NCBI GenBank assembly: GCA_029891385.1
Contig: CM057228.1
Location: forward strand, 28,772,214 to 28,836,213
DNA from: Erythroxylum novogranatense
Lineage: Eukaryota > Streptophyta > Magnoliopsida > Malpighiales > Erythroxylaceae
Length of the DNA stretch: 64,000 nucleotides
Direction of reading: 5' to 3'
Part shown: one piece after another, positions 12,465 to 24,011 of the stretch
How positions within the stretch are numbered: the first letter of the stretch is position 1
How the letters are laid out: each line of letters begins with the position of its first letter
The notes under the pieces: generated by a model
Told to the model about the DNA's origin: nothing
The model's database searches: none
What the model saw: only the letters and a program-made list of their open reading frames with translations
Program-made: the position numbers and the translations under genes

Positions 12465-13055
12465 CAGATGTTAGAACCCGATCCCGAGACCGGATCCCAA
12501 CTCCAACTATTTATACCTTAACATTAACGCTCATGCTCTTGCTTACTTTCCACACCTATTGGACCCATTTTCAGAGCCCAAAAAATTTCAGAGCCCTAAA
12601 GCTTGCGCTCCCTACTTTGCAGCGTTTGATGCTGTGGTTCCATAAGCATGATGAGCGTACACTACCTAATCATCAAAATCACATTTAGACTTGTTTATAT
12701 CAATGTAGCTTAAGGCCCTCTTAACTGACCTTTCACTTGTTTTAGTACAAACTTTCTCAATTTAACTCCAATTGATACCGAATTTTATGGAGTGAAAGAT
12801 ATGTGTATTGTAAATCCAATGGTTCAAGCCTCACCTCATTTGGAGGTCGTATGAGAGAATTATGCCCGAAACATTGGACCATGCTCACTTCTGAAATCGG
12901 ATTGAAACTCTTTTGGCGCGATTTGCTATAACTTTTAATCTATAGCTCCAAATGCTTTTGTTCTTTCACCATACGAAAGTAGACATCTAGATCTACAACT
13001 CTCATGAAGACTACAAAGGCTGATTCTATCTCCTACATTCTGCAGCGTCCTATTT

Positions 13056-13780
13056 TTCCATCGTCTGATTTCTATCATCTGGTTTTCTATCGTCTGATTT
13101 TTATCATCTGGTTTTCTATCGTCTGATTTCTATCATCTGGTTTTCTATCGTCTGATTTCCATCATCTGGTTTTCTTCCTTCTGATTTCTATCTTCTGATT
13201 TCCTTTCTTCTGCTTTTCTATCTTCTGATTTCCTTCCTTCTGCTTTTTATCTTCTGATTTCCTTCCTTCTGATTTCTATCTTCTGATTTCTATCTTCTGC
13301 TTTTCTATCTTCTGATTTCTATCTTCTGCTTTCCTTCCTTCTGCTTTTTATCTTCTGATTTCTATCTTCTGCTTTCCTTCCTTCTGCTTTTCTATCTTCT
13401 GATTTCTATCTTCGCTTTCCTTCCTTCGCTTTTCTATCTTACGATTTCCTTCCTTCCGATTTCTATCTTCGCTTTTCTATCTTCCGATTTCTATCTTCCG
13501 CTTTCCTTCCTACCTTTTCTATCTTCCGATTTCCTTCCTTCCGATTTCTATCTTCCGATTTCCTTCCTTCTACTTTTCTATCTTCTGATTTCTATCTTCC
13601 GCTTTCCTTCCTTCCTTTTCTATCTTGATTTCCTTCCTTCGATTTCTATCTTACGCTTTTCTATCTTCTCGATTTCTATCTTCCGCTTTCCTTCCTTCCG
13701 ATTTCTATCTTCCGATTTCCTTCCTTCGCTTTTCTATCTTCTCGATTTCTATCTTCGCTTTCCTTCCTTCTGCTTTTCTA
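13056..13780. repeat. Pyrimidine-rich minisatellite in A's right LTR
   Basis: Same family of TTCTGATTTCTATC / TTCTGATTTCCTTCC units as at 4856-5548, about 725 bp. Here more units keep the intact CTG. Units from about 13400 onward increasingly read TTCGCTTT or TTCCGATTT. Confidence 0.9.
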
Positions 13781-15555
13781 GTAAGGATCATATCTTTTGA
13801 CTCCGAACTCCAAATTTAGCAAACGATATACCCTTGGAAAGCTCTAACCTTCTACTACAATATTCATGAAGGCTCATTCATCTAATTCAAGTCTTACGAA
13901 GGTCAAAATCTGAGGCAAAATTCTGTCAAATTTTGGGAAAATTTGACAGCTCTTCCCTTGAAAGTACATCTATCCAATTTTTCAATCCTAATACTTCCAC
14001 CTGCGTAAGACTCATCATACAACCTCATATAACATGATTAAACCCTAAGGTATCTTCAAACACCATTCGAAGCAACAGCCACACTCTTAGTCATCTATCA
14101 TATCCAAACTATAATAATGATGCAATTGGCTTAAACATGCATGGATTTCTCAAAATACATTTGAACTTAGCATTCTTGCATTTCATTTACGCTCAAAGTG
14201 AGTAGCTTATAATGCTTTAGTGGGCATTTCAAGCCCTTTTACAACATAGTTCAAATACACTTCCAAAATACTACACTTTTCTTAAATGCATCTAAAGCAT
14301 TGTTTACAACAATTTGCTTGAAATACATAAAAACATAATTCTTGGAGTATGCCTTGAGCTCATTCTTCATGATCCCGATCTTTACCTGAGATGGGGCGGG
14401 AAGGTGGGGTGAGCTTTAAACTCTGTGGGTGACACATTTATATTTAGGCTAATAAGCTACATTGCTTCATTAATCATACTTTTAGCAACTTGCATAGAAA
14501 TCATGCAATCATGCAATTCATGAAATTTATCAATCTCAAAACATAATGTTCATGCTTCATATCATTCTCATTCTTGCAAAATATACGCTAACATGTAAAC
14601 ACATAGGTGATGGTTCAAAAGTCCACGGTTATCGATGAGCTACACAAGTGTAGTCATATGTCGAGGAGTCCTAAAGGAACATCCTATGCCACAATCGGGC
14701 AGCCGTAAGGCTATCTTGGTCGACGTGCACGTGACTCTGCTGGTGGACTTAACTAACCCACATAACACTTAATTTCATGCATAAAAGCTGGACTTGTCTT
14801 ATCCACGACTAATTTTCTGAAAATGGATATTCAAGCATCCATAAAGTCGATCATGCTTAAAGCACATTTCATGCTTAGCTCACATTTCATGATCTCATTC
14901 ATGTTCATCCAATTTATGGCAATTTCAAGCAATGTCATGCACTAATCAATTTCTCACCTAATGGCAATCATCCATCAATTTATACACAATCAAAAGTCAA
15001 TCAATGCTCATTCTAAATTAGTTGGAAAACATTAATTTTCCTTAGTTAAGATAATATTTAAGCATTACTAACATAAAGATAAAAGTGAAACCCACCTTAT
15101 ATCCTTGCTTAAGCTTGCCTAAGGAAGTTCCTCTTCTTGTTCTCCTCTTCTTTCTTGTCCTCCTTCATTCATGGCAAGGAAAGAACCTCACATCATTTAG
15201 GGTTTCTAAAATTGAAAACCTAATGAACCTTAATCATGAAATCAACCCTAGAATCACTAAACCCATCTTCTTTCTAAGCTTTCTAAACCATAAAATCAAG
15301 CAAAACTCAAACTACATTTCATAACTTACCTTGAATCTTTACTCAACCCAAGGGTTTCTTGTATCAAAATAAAGCTTAGACTCTCCTCTTCACTTTTTCT
15401 TCTTGCTCTTTCTTCAAAAACTCACTCACTTTCATGGAAATGCCAAAACCCTAGCAAGCTCCTTTCTTCTTCTCCTCTTCTACGTAAACTTCTCCCTCTT
15501 CTCCTTTAAATTTCATAAATCTCACATCTTCCTACACTAACTCACTTAAACTCCT

Positions 15556-15564
15556 CCTTTTATA
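15556..15564 (-). promoter_or_regulatory. TATA box of element A
   Basis: TATAAAAGG on the minus strand, about 315 bp inside the 5' LTR. The donor-like GTAAGT lies about 230 bp downstream at 15329. Transcription would run leftward through the leader, PBS and gag. Confidence 0.65.
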
Positions 15565-15883
15565 CTTCTTCTCTAATCCACTTAAGCCCAAAAGGCCCAA
15601 GCCTTCATTTAATTCCTTCTTCTTTCATTTTTTCCTACATCCTCCTTACTTCCTCTTTATCCTACAACTTACTTAGGCCCAATTATCTTTAAGCCCATTT
15701 TATCTTTCTTTTCTTTCCTACCTCATTAAAACCTAACTAATTCATTTAATTCCATTAACTCATTACCTAACATCTTTAATGCCAACTCATTTTACTCAAT
15801 GTCAAGTTAATTAATGTTAACATAATTTACTTAATTACTCTAATCATGCTTAATTACATAAAAATTTTGGGGCTAACATAAGT

Positions 15884-17383
15884 TGCCAAGTGATCCAACA
15901 AAGTCACCCTTGTGACTTTAGGCATCCAAAATAGCTCGTTCCTTTCCCCTCATCTCACAATAGTGAGTTCCCTATATAACAGCCATCACGATCGTGAGTT
16001 CCAATTTCTTTTTAAGAACTGAGAGTCATCCTCGTGACTTTAGGCATCCAAAATAGCTTATTCCATTCCCCTCATCTCACAATAGTGAGTTGCCTATACA
16101 ACCAACAGACTCACAATTGTGATGGCTCACGATCATGAGTTCTAGTTTTTTTTTCCAGAGATGACGTAAAATGCTTCTCCAACCTTTCTTCTCTTCTCCT
16201 AATCCTTCATTACACACTTGTACACTTACATTCACCACTTTATTTCACTTCCAAATCATCTACTCATTCTTATCACAACTCAAAGTCAGGTTTATAATAA
16301 AAAATCCACATACTATTTTCATATCTCAACAGAACACCAATTGCAACTTTAAGCCAAATTTCCAGACTCTTAAGGGCATATTTTGAATTTGATGCTTTCA
16401 TGAAAAATGTAGTTCTATGTCTCTAGTTTATTCTAAATTAAACTCCGTCCAATTTGGATATTCACAGATCAAGTTATGCCCTAAATACAGATGTATGTTC
16501 AGTAAAATACTGCATATATCATATTCCAATGATTATAATCCTTCATCTTGTTAATCATATCACCGAATTTGCTTCTTCTTTCACCACCCACACATAAATC
16601 AACTCCATTTACACATGAAACAATCCATAAGAATGAAAATATACACCATTCACACATGCATCCATTTAAAACATTAAAACATGCATAAAACTTACTTGTC
16701 TTAAGTTTCTCTCACTTCAACAAAAATTTCCAGAAATGAGGAGAACAACCAATAGATATCAGTGTTGGATTACAAAAAGATTTTGTAATAATCAAGATCC
16801 TCCAATTGCAAAAGACTCGCAAGGTGTAAAGTGGGTAATCCAATAATACAAAAAATGCAAAAGTTAAGTGTTTAAACGATGGACGAGCAAAAAGGAAGGT
16901 GGTGTTTTTGGTGGAGACAAAACAAAGGAGTTGCAGAAACTTTCTTACCTAAAAACGTGATTAGGTGGCTCCATCCCTCATTGACACATGTGCTTTGGCA
17001 TGTCTGACTTTTGTCACCCATTTAATTAGCCCATATGTCACTTACTAATTGCTACACTTGTCACATAGTAATTTGTCCAATTGTCAATCCATAATTAGTC
17101 CATTTTTCATTTAATTTTCTATTATAAAATACTCTAAAATTTAAAAAAAAATCTTAAAATTCTCAAAAGTTCTAAAATAATTACAATAGTCTCGAAACAA
17201 TTTTTTCACAATTTAATCGCGTTTATAAATCCATTTTACCTCAAAAAATGTCAATGAATGCATGCACAATTTATTTGAATGTGTCAAATTTCATATGTAC
17301 ATATTAGTGAATATTCAATTATGCAAAGTATAAAGTGCACTGAAATTTCTCAATTTTTCTAACCCCTAACATTGGATGTTACA
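15884..17383 (-). repeat. Element D: 5' LTR, second part
   Basis: Continues the LTR begun at 2134 after removal of element A and one TAAGT. It ends ATTGGATGTTACA at 17383. The first 260 bp hold short repeats of a GTGACTTTAGGCATCC unit and CACAATAGTGAGTT. A donor-like GTAAGT occurs on the minus strand at 16690-16695. It has no coding capacity. Confidence 0.78.
15900..16145. repeat. Short dispersed repeats in D's LTR
   Basis: The phrase GACTTTAGGCATCCAAAATAGCT..TTCC..TCCCCTCATCTCACAATAGTGAGTT appears twice (about 15915-15970 and 16035-16090), with CACGATCGTGAGTTC-type inverted motifs between and after. This is the D-family counterpart of the tandem repeats seen at a similar LTR position in other families. 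Confidence 0.7.
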
Positions 17384-17388
17384 ATTTC

Positions 17389-18282
17389 ATTCCTATAGCT
17401 CAAATTCTAGCTCGGTTAGCTAATAGAAAAAATCTAAAGAGATAAAGAGAAAAAAAATAAGTGCAAAAAACTTTTAGAGAAGTGTTATGTGAAAGAGAGA
17501 TTAAGCACTTGAGTCATGCCCGTTTCATTAGTACCAAAGAAGGATAGATCTTGAAGAATAAGCATAGATTTTCATGCCATCAACAAAATTATTATAAAAT
17601 ATAAACATCTTTTCCCTAGATTAGATGATATACTTGATGAGTTATATGGTGCATATTTTTTATTCTGAAATTGATATAAAATTTGGTTACCATCAAATTA
17701 GGTCTAAAAAGGATAAGGATTCAATTTTTTTGTTAGTGGATAGATCTTCTAAAATGGCACATTTTATCGTATGTCATTAATCCAACGATGCATCTTAAAT
17801 TACTGAATTATTTTTCAATGAGATTGTAGATTGCATGGAGTTCCTAAAGCTATTGTTTTAGGTCAAGATATTTGTTAGATTGCTTGGAGTTCTTAAAGCT
17901 ATTGTTTTAGGTAAAGATATAAAGTGCTTTAGTTATTTTTAGAATATTTAATAGAGAAAGTTTGTGACAAATTTACTATTTTTAACAACTTTCCATCTAT
18001 AAATTGATCAATAAATCAAGGTAGTTAGTATAACTCTAGGTGCTTTACTGTGTGCTATTGGTGGTAAGAATCTTAAAAATTGTCCTTGCTTTATATTAAA
18101 TTTGTTTATAATAAGGTTGCCCATAAGGTTACGAGTTATTCTCCCTTTGAGATTATTTGTAAATTTAACTCATCTCTTTTAGATCTTGTGTCTAATTGTT
18201 AAGGTGAAAGAGATAGTTGTATAGAAAAAAGAAAGCAAATTTGGTTTAAAAGCTACATAAGAATGTAAAGTTGAACATTAAG
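17389..18282 (+). pseudogene. Element H: decayed Ty3/gypsy pol, RT joined to integrase
   Basis: Plus-strand translation shows an RT palm start (FSEIDIKFGYHQIRSKKD-like, near 17665-17720). It passes directly into an integrase core start (LVDRSSKMAHFIVCH, about 17735-17785), then FNEIVRLHGVPKAIVL and, near 18120-18185, AHKVTSYSPFEIICKFN. The RT catalytic site, RNase H and the integrase zinc finger are deleted. A tandem duplication lies at about 17833-17920. The element continues at 47646 after removal of F. Many stops are present, so this is a very old copy and the oldest layer of the window. Confidence 0.75.
17833..17920 (+). repeat. Tandem duplication inside H's integrase remnant
   Basis: The phrase TGGAGTTCCTAAAGCTATTG followed by TTTTAGGTCAAGATAT is repeated with a few changes about 50 bp downstream. 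It encodes the same HGVPKAIVLG block twice, so it arose after the element was already coding-dead or killed it. Confidence 0.8.
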
Positions 18283-19812
18283 TGTAGCACCCAACTCCTG
18301 CAAGACATATGCACGACATCGATGGGTAATATCCGAGTTCATGCCCCGTGAGGGTAGCATACTAAAGTACTCAATCATTCAAATTCTAGTACAATTTTTT
18401 TTTGGAACCACAAATATAAAGTGTGGAAATCGATAACCAAATTGGCCCCACTTCATTTCATAAACATTTTCAATCATAGCAAAATAATCAATACAAAGCT
18501 CATCGAAAATTCACTTTCTACTTGGGCCTATTATAATTTCACATAAATAAATTTATATACACATTGTGCAAAAGTTTCTAAATACATTATTTGATACAAA
18601 AATTGTGAAAATTATACAATTCAATACAAAAGGAAAAAGTACAATGCAAATGTGAACTGATCCCGACCTCTATCTTTTACTTGTATACTGTAGGGATACT
18701 CCTGTTTACCTAACGGGGTATTCTTCTGAGTCCTTAAAATATTTGCAAATTTTGTGTGAGTTTTGCAAACTCAGTGAGTTACCATCATCGATGACTCACC
18801 AAGTCACATAACACATAATTCACATTTCACATTATTTCACACTTCACATTTAATACACTTAATCATTCATTTTATGCATAGGCAATGCATATGAGACTCA
18901 CTTTTCATTTGTTACTTTGTTGTAATCGAGTGCCTAAATTGTCCCATATAGGGCTCATTGATAATTGTCCCTTATCATCTTGGGGGATACAGGGCTCACT
19001 AAACGTTGAACCTAAGGCTCTGAATCACTTTTGAGCTCGAGGCTTATTTTCACTCGTTGAGCTTTAAACTCTAATCGTTGGCTACTTTGGTCATAACTGC
19101 CATTATATTTCATACATTCATGCAATGAAATGCATCAATCACATTTGCATGTTCCCATTCAATATCATTCTCATATCATCGGACCTTAGTCTGGCATTCA
19201 ACATTAAGTTGAGAATTACACTTTCACTTACATATAAATGCACATTCAGAACACATTTAACAATCATATTAAGTACACTTAGTTCTTCTAATTCACATAC
19301 AAGTATCACTTCAATATCTAATCAATCATCGGACCTTCTACTCGGAATCAATAATCAAGACGCATTCATATCGACATTTAGTAGTCAATTTATACAAAAA
19401 TCAATGAGACCATCTAGATCTACTCACAGTACACTCCAAATTAGCATTTGTTTTCAACTTATGGAAACTTCTGAATGCGGCCATTTAACCTACACAACCC
19501 ATTTATGCAAAGCACATGTCGCACATATATTAATAATTGCACACTTACAAGCATTTATTTATGCACAATTGTATAAATAGACTATGTATAATGCATGCTC
19601 AATGACAATCCCAGGTATTTATCCATTAGTTTCATCACAAAATTAATACCATATCAAAACTCACCTAAGTATAATTTATACTTAGGTTTATACCTCAATA
19701 AAATCATTAAATCACAATTCATAATTCATTGAATCACTTTCAGATTTTTCCAAGACACCCCTTTGGGTTGTACTGTTCACGTTCAATCAAAAGGTAAAAA
19801 TTAGGTAATTTG
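18283..19812 (-). repeat. Element F solo LTR, part 1
   Basis: Begins TGTAGCACCCAACTCC, preceded by the TSD TTAAG (18278-18282). The rest of F lies at 36239-38931 and 47549-47640, ending GGGATGTTACA, followed by TTAAG (47641-47645). The joined LTR is about 4.3 kb with no interior, so it is a solo LTR left by recombination between two LTRs. Near 18764-18815 it has a mutated form of the conserved fold found in the B/C/I/J LTRs. The CAG acceptor-like site next to it has become AAG. Open frames here, such as 19125-19580 on the plus strand, have no protein signature. Confidence 0.85.
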
Positions 19813-20352
19813 TGAAGCGAATCACACGTTAATACAATGTTTAGAAAACGATATAAGAATGCACAAGAAGGGGGGTTGAATTGTGTATTCCCCTTTTTGA
19901 AATTCTTTCAAAACTGTTTGTTAGAGATAAAATTCTTTTACAGAACTTCCAATAGATTCTAATTAATCCAAACTTTGAAAACTTTGTTTACGAACTAAGT
20001 AATGATAAAACTTCAATCTAAAAGAGAGATAGAGTAAGAGCAGTTGACACAGCGATTTATCCTGGTTCACCCCAAACCGTGGGCTGCGTCCAGTCCTTAG
20101 GGTTCTTTCTGAGATTTCATTATCTCTTAAACTTTTACAAGTATTCTTTACGAGCCTCTTCAGGTCTCTACAATCAGTATTCTTTCACACTTAACCTCTA
20201 TAGGCTATTTGCACTACTTCCTCACAGAAAAGTGTTTGAAACTTGTTACAGTAAAAATAGCTCTCGGTTAATTTTCACAGTATGCTTTTTACGATCGCGT
20301 AGATGTAATTCAACTAATTTTTCAACTAACTTTGAAATCTTCGACTTCGACT

Positions 20353-20364
20353 TGTATATATAGC
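20353..20364 (-). promoter_or_regulatory. TATA box in G's left LTR
   Basis: The minus strand reads GCTATATATACA, identical in the other LTR at 35801-35812. Confidence 0.6.
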
Positions 20365-20489
20365 CTTCGTCTCCAACTGCCTCTTGATTCTTGTTTTTGG
20401 CTTCTTGCTTCTTGAATCTTGTTTCTTGAATCTTTAAAAGAAACGGTTAATCAGTTGAGTTCTGTAACTAACTCGAACTGACTCTCGCG

Positions 20490-20690
20490 TCTGCTTTTCA
20501 ATTCTTCTTCTGCGTCTATTTTTCTTAGCGTCTGCGTCTGTATTTCTTTAATTCGCATCTTCGTCCGTTTTTATTTGTGTCTGCGTCTGTATTTCTTTTT
20601 TGCATCTACGTCTGTATTTCTCTTTTGCATCTGTCTTTCTGTTCATCTGCGTATGCGTTGCTTCGTTTGTATTTCTTCGTCTGCTTTTGT
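20490..20690. repeat. TCTGCGTCTGTATTTC minisatellite in G's left LTR
   Basis: Irregular 17-20 bp units built on GCGTCTG and TATTTCTT. The equivalent array in the right LTR is at about 35940-36165. Unit numbers differ between the two LTRs. The array lies upstream of the TATA box in the sense direction. Confidence 0.8.
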
Positions 20691-20758
20691 TTTTCTTTTA
20701 TTGTTCTCTTTGTTATTCATCAAAATTATATCTAAGTAAAAGTCATTTTGACTTAACA

Positions 20759-20772
20759 ATCTCCCCCTTTTT
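20759..20772 (-). other. Element G: polypurine tract
   Basis: The minus strand reads AAAAAGGGGGAGAT immediately before the 3' LTR, the plus-strand primer site typical of copia elements. Confidence 0.9.
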
Positions 20773-20934
20773 GATGATAACAAATTATATACAAAAAAGA
20801 AAACAAAATACAATGTTTTTAAAAGAAAAAACAACAAAAAAAACTTATATTCAGAACTCTTGTTTAACTTCTTCCTTTCTTTTCCTCATTTGCTTCAGTT
20901 ACACCTTTTGAGCAGTCATGGCATAGACTCTAGC
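20773..20934 (-). other. Remaining 3' interior of G and junction to truncated B
   Basis: An A-rich stretch on the plus strand, then a transition into B gag sequence near 20935. It probably held the 3' untranslated end of G. The exact junction cannot be fixed by eye. The rest of B and part of G are missing here. Confidence 0.5.
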
Positions 20935-21201
20935 CTAGGACTGCTGTCTGCTGCTCTGACCCTCAGTCCTCACTGCAGATCCCTCAGCTCGACCTCGGCC
21001 TCTCCATCCAGATCCACCTCCACGGCTCTGCTGCTCCGTGGTATTGCTACCTGATCTACCAGTCATAGCAGACTGGGCCTCCACAGTAAAAGGACACTCT
21101 CGGAGCTGATGGTCTATGGAACCACACTTGAGACACGCTCCGGTAAACCTCCAGCACTCACCACTGTGTCTCCTCTCACAATACTCACATAGCGGGATCA
21201 T
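20935..21201 (-). pseudogene. Element B: gag C-terminal part with two zinc knuckles
   Basis: The 88-residue open stretch has CEYCERRHSGEC (C5, C8, H12, C16, an unusual CX2CX3HX3C spacing) and CLKCGSIDHQLREC (C23, C26, H31, C36, canonical CX2CX4HX4C). A glycine, serine and arginine-rich RGGGSGWRGRGRAE tail follows. Such nucleocapsid modules bind the genomic RNA. The frame ends close to the truncation point, so protease never follows. Confidence 0.8.
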
Positions 21202-21366
21202 CTGACCTGAACCTCTAGCACCGCTACGGCCACTACTAGACTGAGCAAATCTGCCCCTCTGCCCAAATCTGGGCTGTCTACCTCCTCCAGACGACCTGAA
21301 GGTCCTGCTCTGATGCTTGCTGAACCCTCTACTAGCATTGCCCTGACTATCACTGGGCCTCTTGCC

Positions 21367-21997
21367 CTAGATCCGGTCCGACCTCAGTCGACTCGCCAAG
21401 AATCGCTCAATCCTCACGGCTGCCGTCCTCAGCTCAATAAAAGTTCCCATGTCCGATCGGGCCAATCTGGTACGGATCTCTATATTGAGTCCGCCCTCAA
21501 ACCTCCGACACCTGTCAGACTCTGAAGCAATCAAAGTAGAGGCATAACCCATCAGTTCATTAAATCGCACCTCATAATCTGCCACTGACATCGACCCCTG
21601 TCTCAGCTCAAGAAACTCCTGCAACTTCATCTCTAAATATACCTTGGGCATGAAGTTATCTCTAAATGCCCTCAGGAAATCATCCCAAGTCAACATGTAG
21701 GGCCTGGAAGAACTGCCCGGAACAGTCTTCCACCACTGATAAGCCGGACCCTGAAGCAAAGACATCAGATAGTCAAAGCGCCTCGAGTCGCAGTCCATCC
21801 GGTCGAGGACTCTCTCCCCTCCAACCATCCTCGACCTCCAGGGCTCGGTCTTGCCATGAAGTCAATGACTCCACCTTGCGCGATCTATCATACCTCCTCT
21901 CCCGTCTCATGGGAACTCTGGGAGGCAACTCATCATAATGAGGCACAGGGGACTCTTTACTAGCTCCCACGGATCCTAGATCAGCTGGTTGATCCAC
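21367..21997 (-). pseudogene. Element B: gag N-terminal and capsid part
   Basis: 21773-21997 gives the N-terminal region (VPHYDELPPRVPMRRERRYD). 21367-21828 gives a 153-residue capsid segment: FDYLMSLLQGPAYQWWKTV, TWDDFLRAFRDNFMPKVY, LQEFLELRQGSMSVADYEV and FEGGLNIEIRTRLA. This is the retrotransposon-gag fold that forms the particle. The two pieces overlap in different frames, so one frameshift separates them. No ATG opens the N-terminal block, and an acceptor-like TTGTTGTTGTAG lies just upstream. Element C has an ATG at the equivalent point. Confidence 0.85.
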
Positions 21998-22106
21998 TTG
22001 ATCCCCAAGGACGGATGACCTACAACAACAAGAATCTGATCAATTTCCGCTTTTCTCACTGAAATTCAAGCCTAAAATACACTATACCCAAAAGATGCCA
22101 AACCAT

Positions 22107-22118
22107 GCTCTGATACCA
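22107..22118 (-). other. Element B: primer-binding site (tRNA-iMet)
   Basis: The minus strand reads TGGTATCAGAGC, a perfect match to the initiator tRNA 3' end, 5 bp from the LTR. Confidence 0.9.
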
Positions 22119-22517
22119 CCTAATGTAGCTCCCCTCACCGTAGGTACGACCGACGCCGTGGGTCGATCCGACGATGTCCCTACAAAGAAGGAAGTGCTAC
22201 GCCAAGAACTATCACTAAATACTCGCATGGCATCAATACAATTAAACCGAAATGCAAATCACTAAAATTTAAAACCACAATAATCTTTCATTTCATAATA
22301 TCAATCCAAAATATAGACAAGTCTATCGCCCCTCATACCAAACACAAAATCCCAAAAAGGAAACTGATACAAAAGTCTATACTAAGTCATCCCCAAAATC
22401 GTCCCAGCTGACCGACCTGTGAGCCATCGCTTCGCTTGCCCACGCACTCGCACAGCAGGAAAACTCTATCACGGGAGCTAAGAGTCTACTAATGTTGTCC
22501 TGAAAAATATTAGCAAT

Positions 22518-22570
22518 GTTGGGTGAGTTTGCGAACTCAATGAGAAACCATCATCGATGGTTCACCCAAC
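22518..22570 (-). other. Conserved three-stem fold in B's LTR
   Basis: Outer pair GTTGGGT (22518-22524) with ACCCAAC (22564-22570). Inner hairpin one is GAGTT-TGCG-AACTC (22525-22538). Inner hairpin two is AACCATC-ATC-GATGGTT (22546-22562). The same elements occur in J (41148-41200), C (50916-50968) and, inverted, in I (31728-31780). In the sense RNA it lies just upstream of the acceptor-like CAG. Confidence 0.7.
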
Positions 22571-23739
22571 TCATGCATATACACATAATATATATCACAA
22601 TATATCACATAGTCACAATACACAATCGGAACACTATCCGACACTTTACACATTTTCACTATAATCATACATTAGATAGGTCACTGAGAAATTGTCACAT
22701 ACTACACATTTGTAACACTGTAAATCAATTTACACATGTTCACCATCACATAAATCACACATATCACTACGCAATCATCACTTAATACGCACTTTCACTT
22801 TTCACATTACAATCTGATGCATAATGAATGCCACTTCTCATTTTATGTCTATGTTGTGACTGAGCGTCAATATTCGCATTTTTGGTGAGTAGGAGAGCCC
22901 TTTGGGTATGCACTATTGCCCACTCACTTTAGGGATAGGAGAACCCTCTGGGTATGCACTATTCCCTTTGGCCCAGCCACAGACCGATAGTCGAGCTTAA
23001 AGCTCGATCACTAATTGCTCCAAATACTACTGCTTATTGTTTATTCTAACCATGCCTAGCATGCACTTACACTTGCACATTCAATAGCACATATATCGAT
23101 CACTTCCATTTATAGCATTCATCACATTTACTCATAATCACAGCACATTTATTTCACAGTTCAAGCACTCACATTGTCAAACAATTTACACAATCACATC
23201 ACATTTAACACACAAAGATCGAGGAACCAACTAGGTTACTCACCTGTAACTTCCGAGCTACTTCCTGGAAGTACTAGCAATATCCGTGGACTAACGATCT
23301 AACGGTGCCTCTATAACAATTCAAACGAATTCTCATCACTATACGCTCAATCAAATAAATTCGATAATGCACATGTCTTATTCAAAATTATACGATGCAT
23401 GATCATGATTTTCCAGTGCTCTAATCCAATTCTATCATCTCTCGCTTCACAACCCAAAATTTACTATTCACTAGGTCAATAATATCCATTGATTTCACAA
23501 ATCTCTCATTTAAACTCAAATTTAACTCCAATTGTTAAGACATAACTCTTAGGTCACGATAAAAGCTATAATCAGCTCTCATTCCATGATTGAGAACTCG
23601 TTAATTTAAAATTGAACTCTTATTCTTTACCTCAATCGTAGACCTCTTTCTTTAGTTCATAACGAATCCAGAATCGCCTCAATTGGAGGTCTATACCATA
23701 AGATACACCTCAAAAACCAACTCATTTCACTTCAGAAAT

Positions 23740-23880
23740 TGCCCCTCGTCGCGACGTGAAAAGGGACGTTCGTCGCGGCGTGGAAACACGCTCGTCGCGA
23801 CGAATATCCACTCGCTCGTCGCGACGAATAAGCACTAACTCGTCTCGGCGAGGCCAGTTGCAGACGTCGCGACGTGCGAA
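23740..23880. repeat. GC-rich CGTCGCGACG repeat in B's LTR
   Basis: Seven or so irregular units of the palindrome CGTCGCGACG or CGTCGCGGCG separated by 10-20 bp, in otherwise AT-rich LTR. The homologous place in J (42400-42640) holds a related but different GC-rich block. It creates short open frames on the minus strand that are not genes. Confidence 0.85.
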
Positions 23881-24011
23881 CGATCTTCGTCTTCTCCAAA
23901 CGATTTTTCCGCCATAAATACTCTCTAAACTCAGCATTTAACACCCTAACTACTCAATCTTTCACCATAAATGCATGTAACAACCATAATAAACAACATT
24001 AAAGCCATAAA

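Larger units (their letters stand above)
4257..15878 (-). mobile_element. Element A: full-length Ty3/gypsy retrotransposon with both LTRs
   Basis: The element has two near-identical LTRs (4257-7640 and 12469-15878), a tRNA-iMet PBS, a PPT and gag-pol in the order gag, protease, RT, RNase H, integrase on the minus strand. TAAGT flanks it exactly (4252-4256 and 15879-15883). It sits inside the LTR of D. The gag start (MPPRR) and chromodomain-like integrase tail fit the plant chromovirus group, perhaps Tekay/Del, which is inference. The coding region is fragmented by short indels, many at CTG/CAG sites, so it may be less damaged than it looks. Confidence 0.92.
12469..15878 (-). repeat. Element A: 5' LTR (3410 bp)
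   Basis: It starts TGTTAGAACCCGATCCCGAG and ends GGGGCTAACA on the plus strand, followed at once by the TSD TAAGT. As the 5' LTR it carries the element's promoter: TATA at 15556-15564, a donor-like GTAAGT at 15324-15329, and a pyrimidine-rich acceptor-like CATCTCAG near 14385. The minisatellite lies at 13056-13780. Plus-strand open frames in this LTR are antisense to the element and probably not genes. Confidence 0.92.
19813..20758 (-). repeat. Element G: 3' LTR (946 bp)
   Basis: Starts TGAAGCGAATCACAC and ends TTTTGACTTAACA on the plus strand. It matches the right LTR throughout with scattered differences. The right third is rich in TCTGCGTCTGTATTTCTT-like repeats (about 20490-20690). A TATA-like run is at 20353-20364. 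Confidence 0.93.

Noticed and set aside
19125..19580. 151-codon plus-strand open frame
   Set aside because: Lies inside solo LTR F with biased Ser/Thr/Ile/His composition, no recognisable motif and no support for translation.
20490..20690. CRISPR-like or tandem array
   Set aside because: Units are irregular, lack fixed-length unique spacers, and lie inside a plant LTR. They are ordinary minisatellite.
22500..23250. A host gene exon suggested by good splice-like sites (CAGGTGAGT and TTTTTCAG)
   Set aside because: The sites recur at matching positions in J, C and I, so they belong to the LTR family, not to a host gene.
23722..23944. Two overlapping Arg-rich open frames on the minus strand
   Set aside because: Products of the CGTCGCGACG repeat in B's LTR. 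Similar frames appear at 42384-42714 in J for the same reason.
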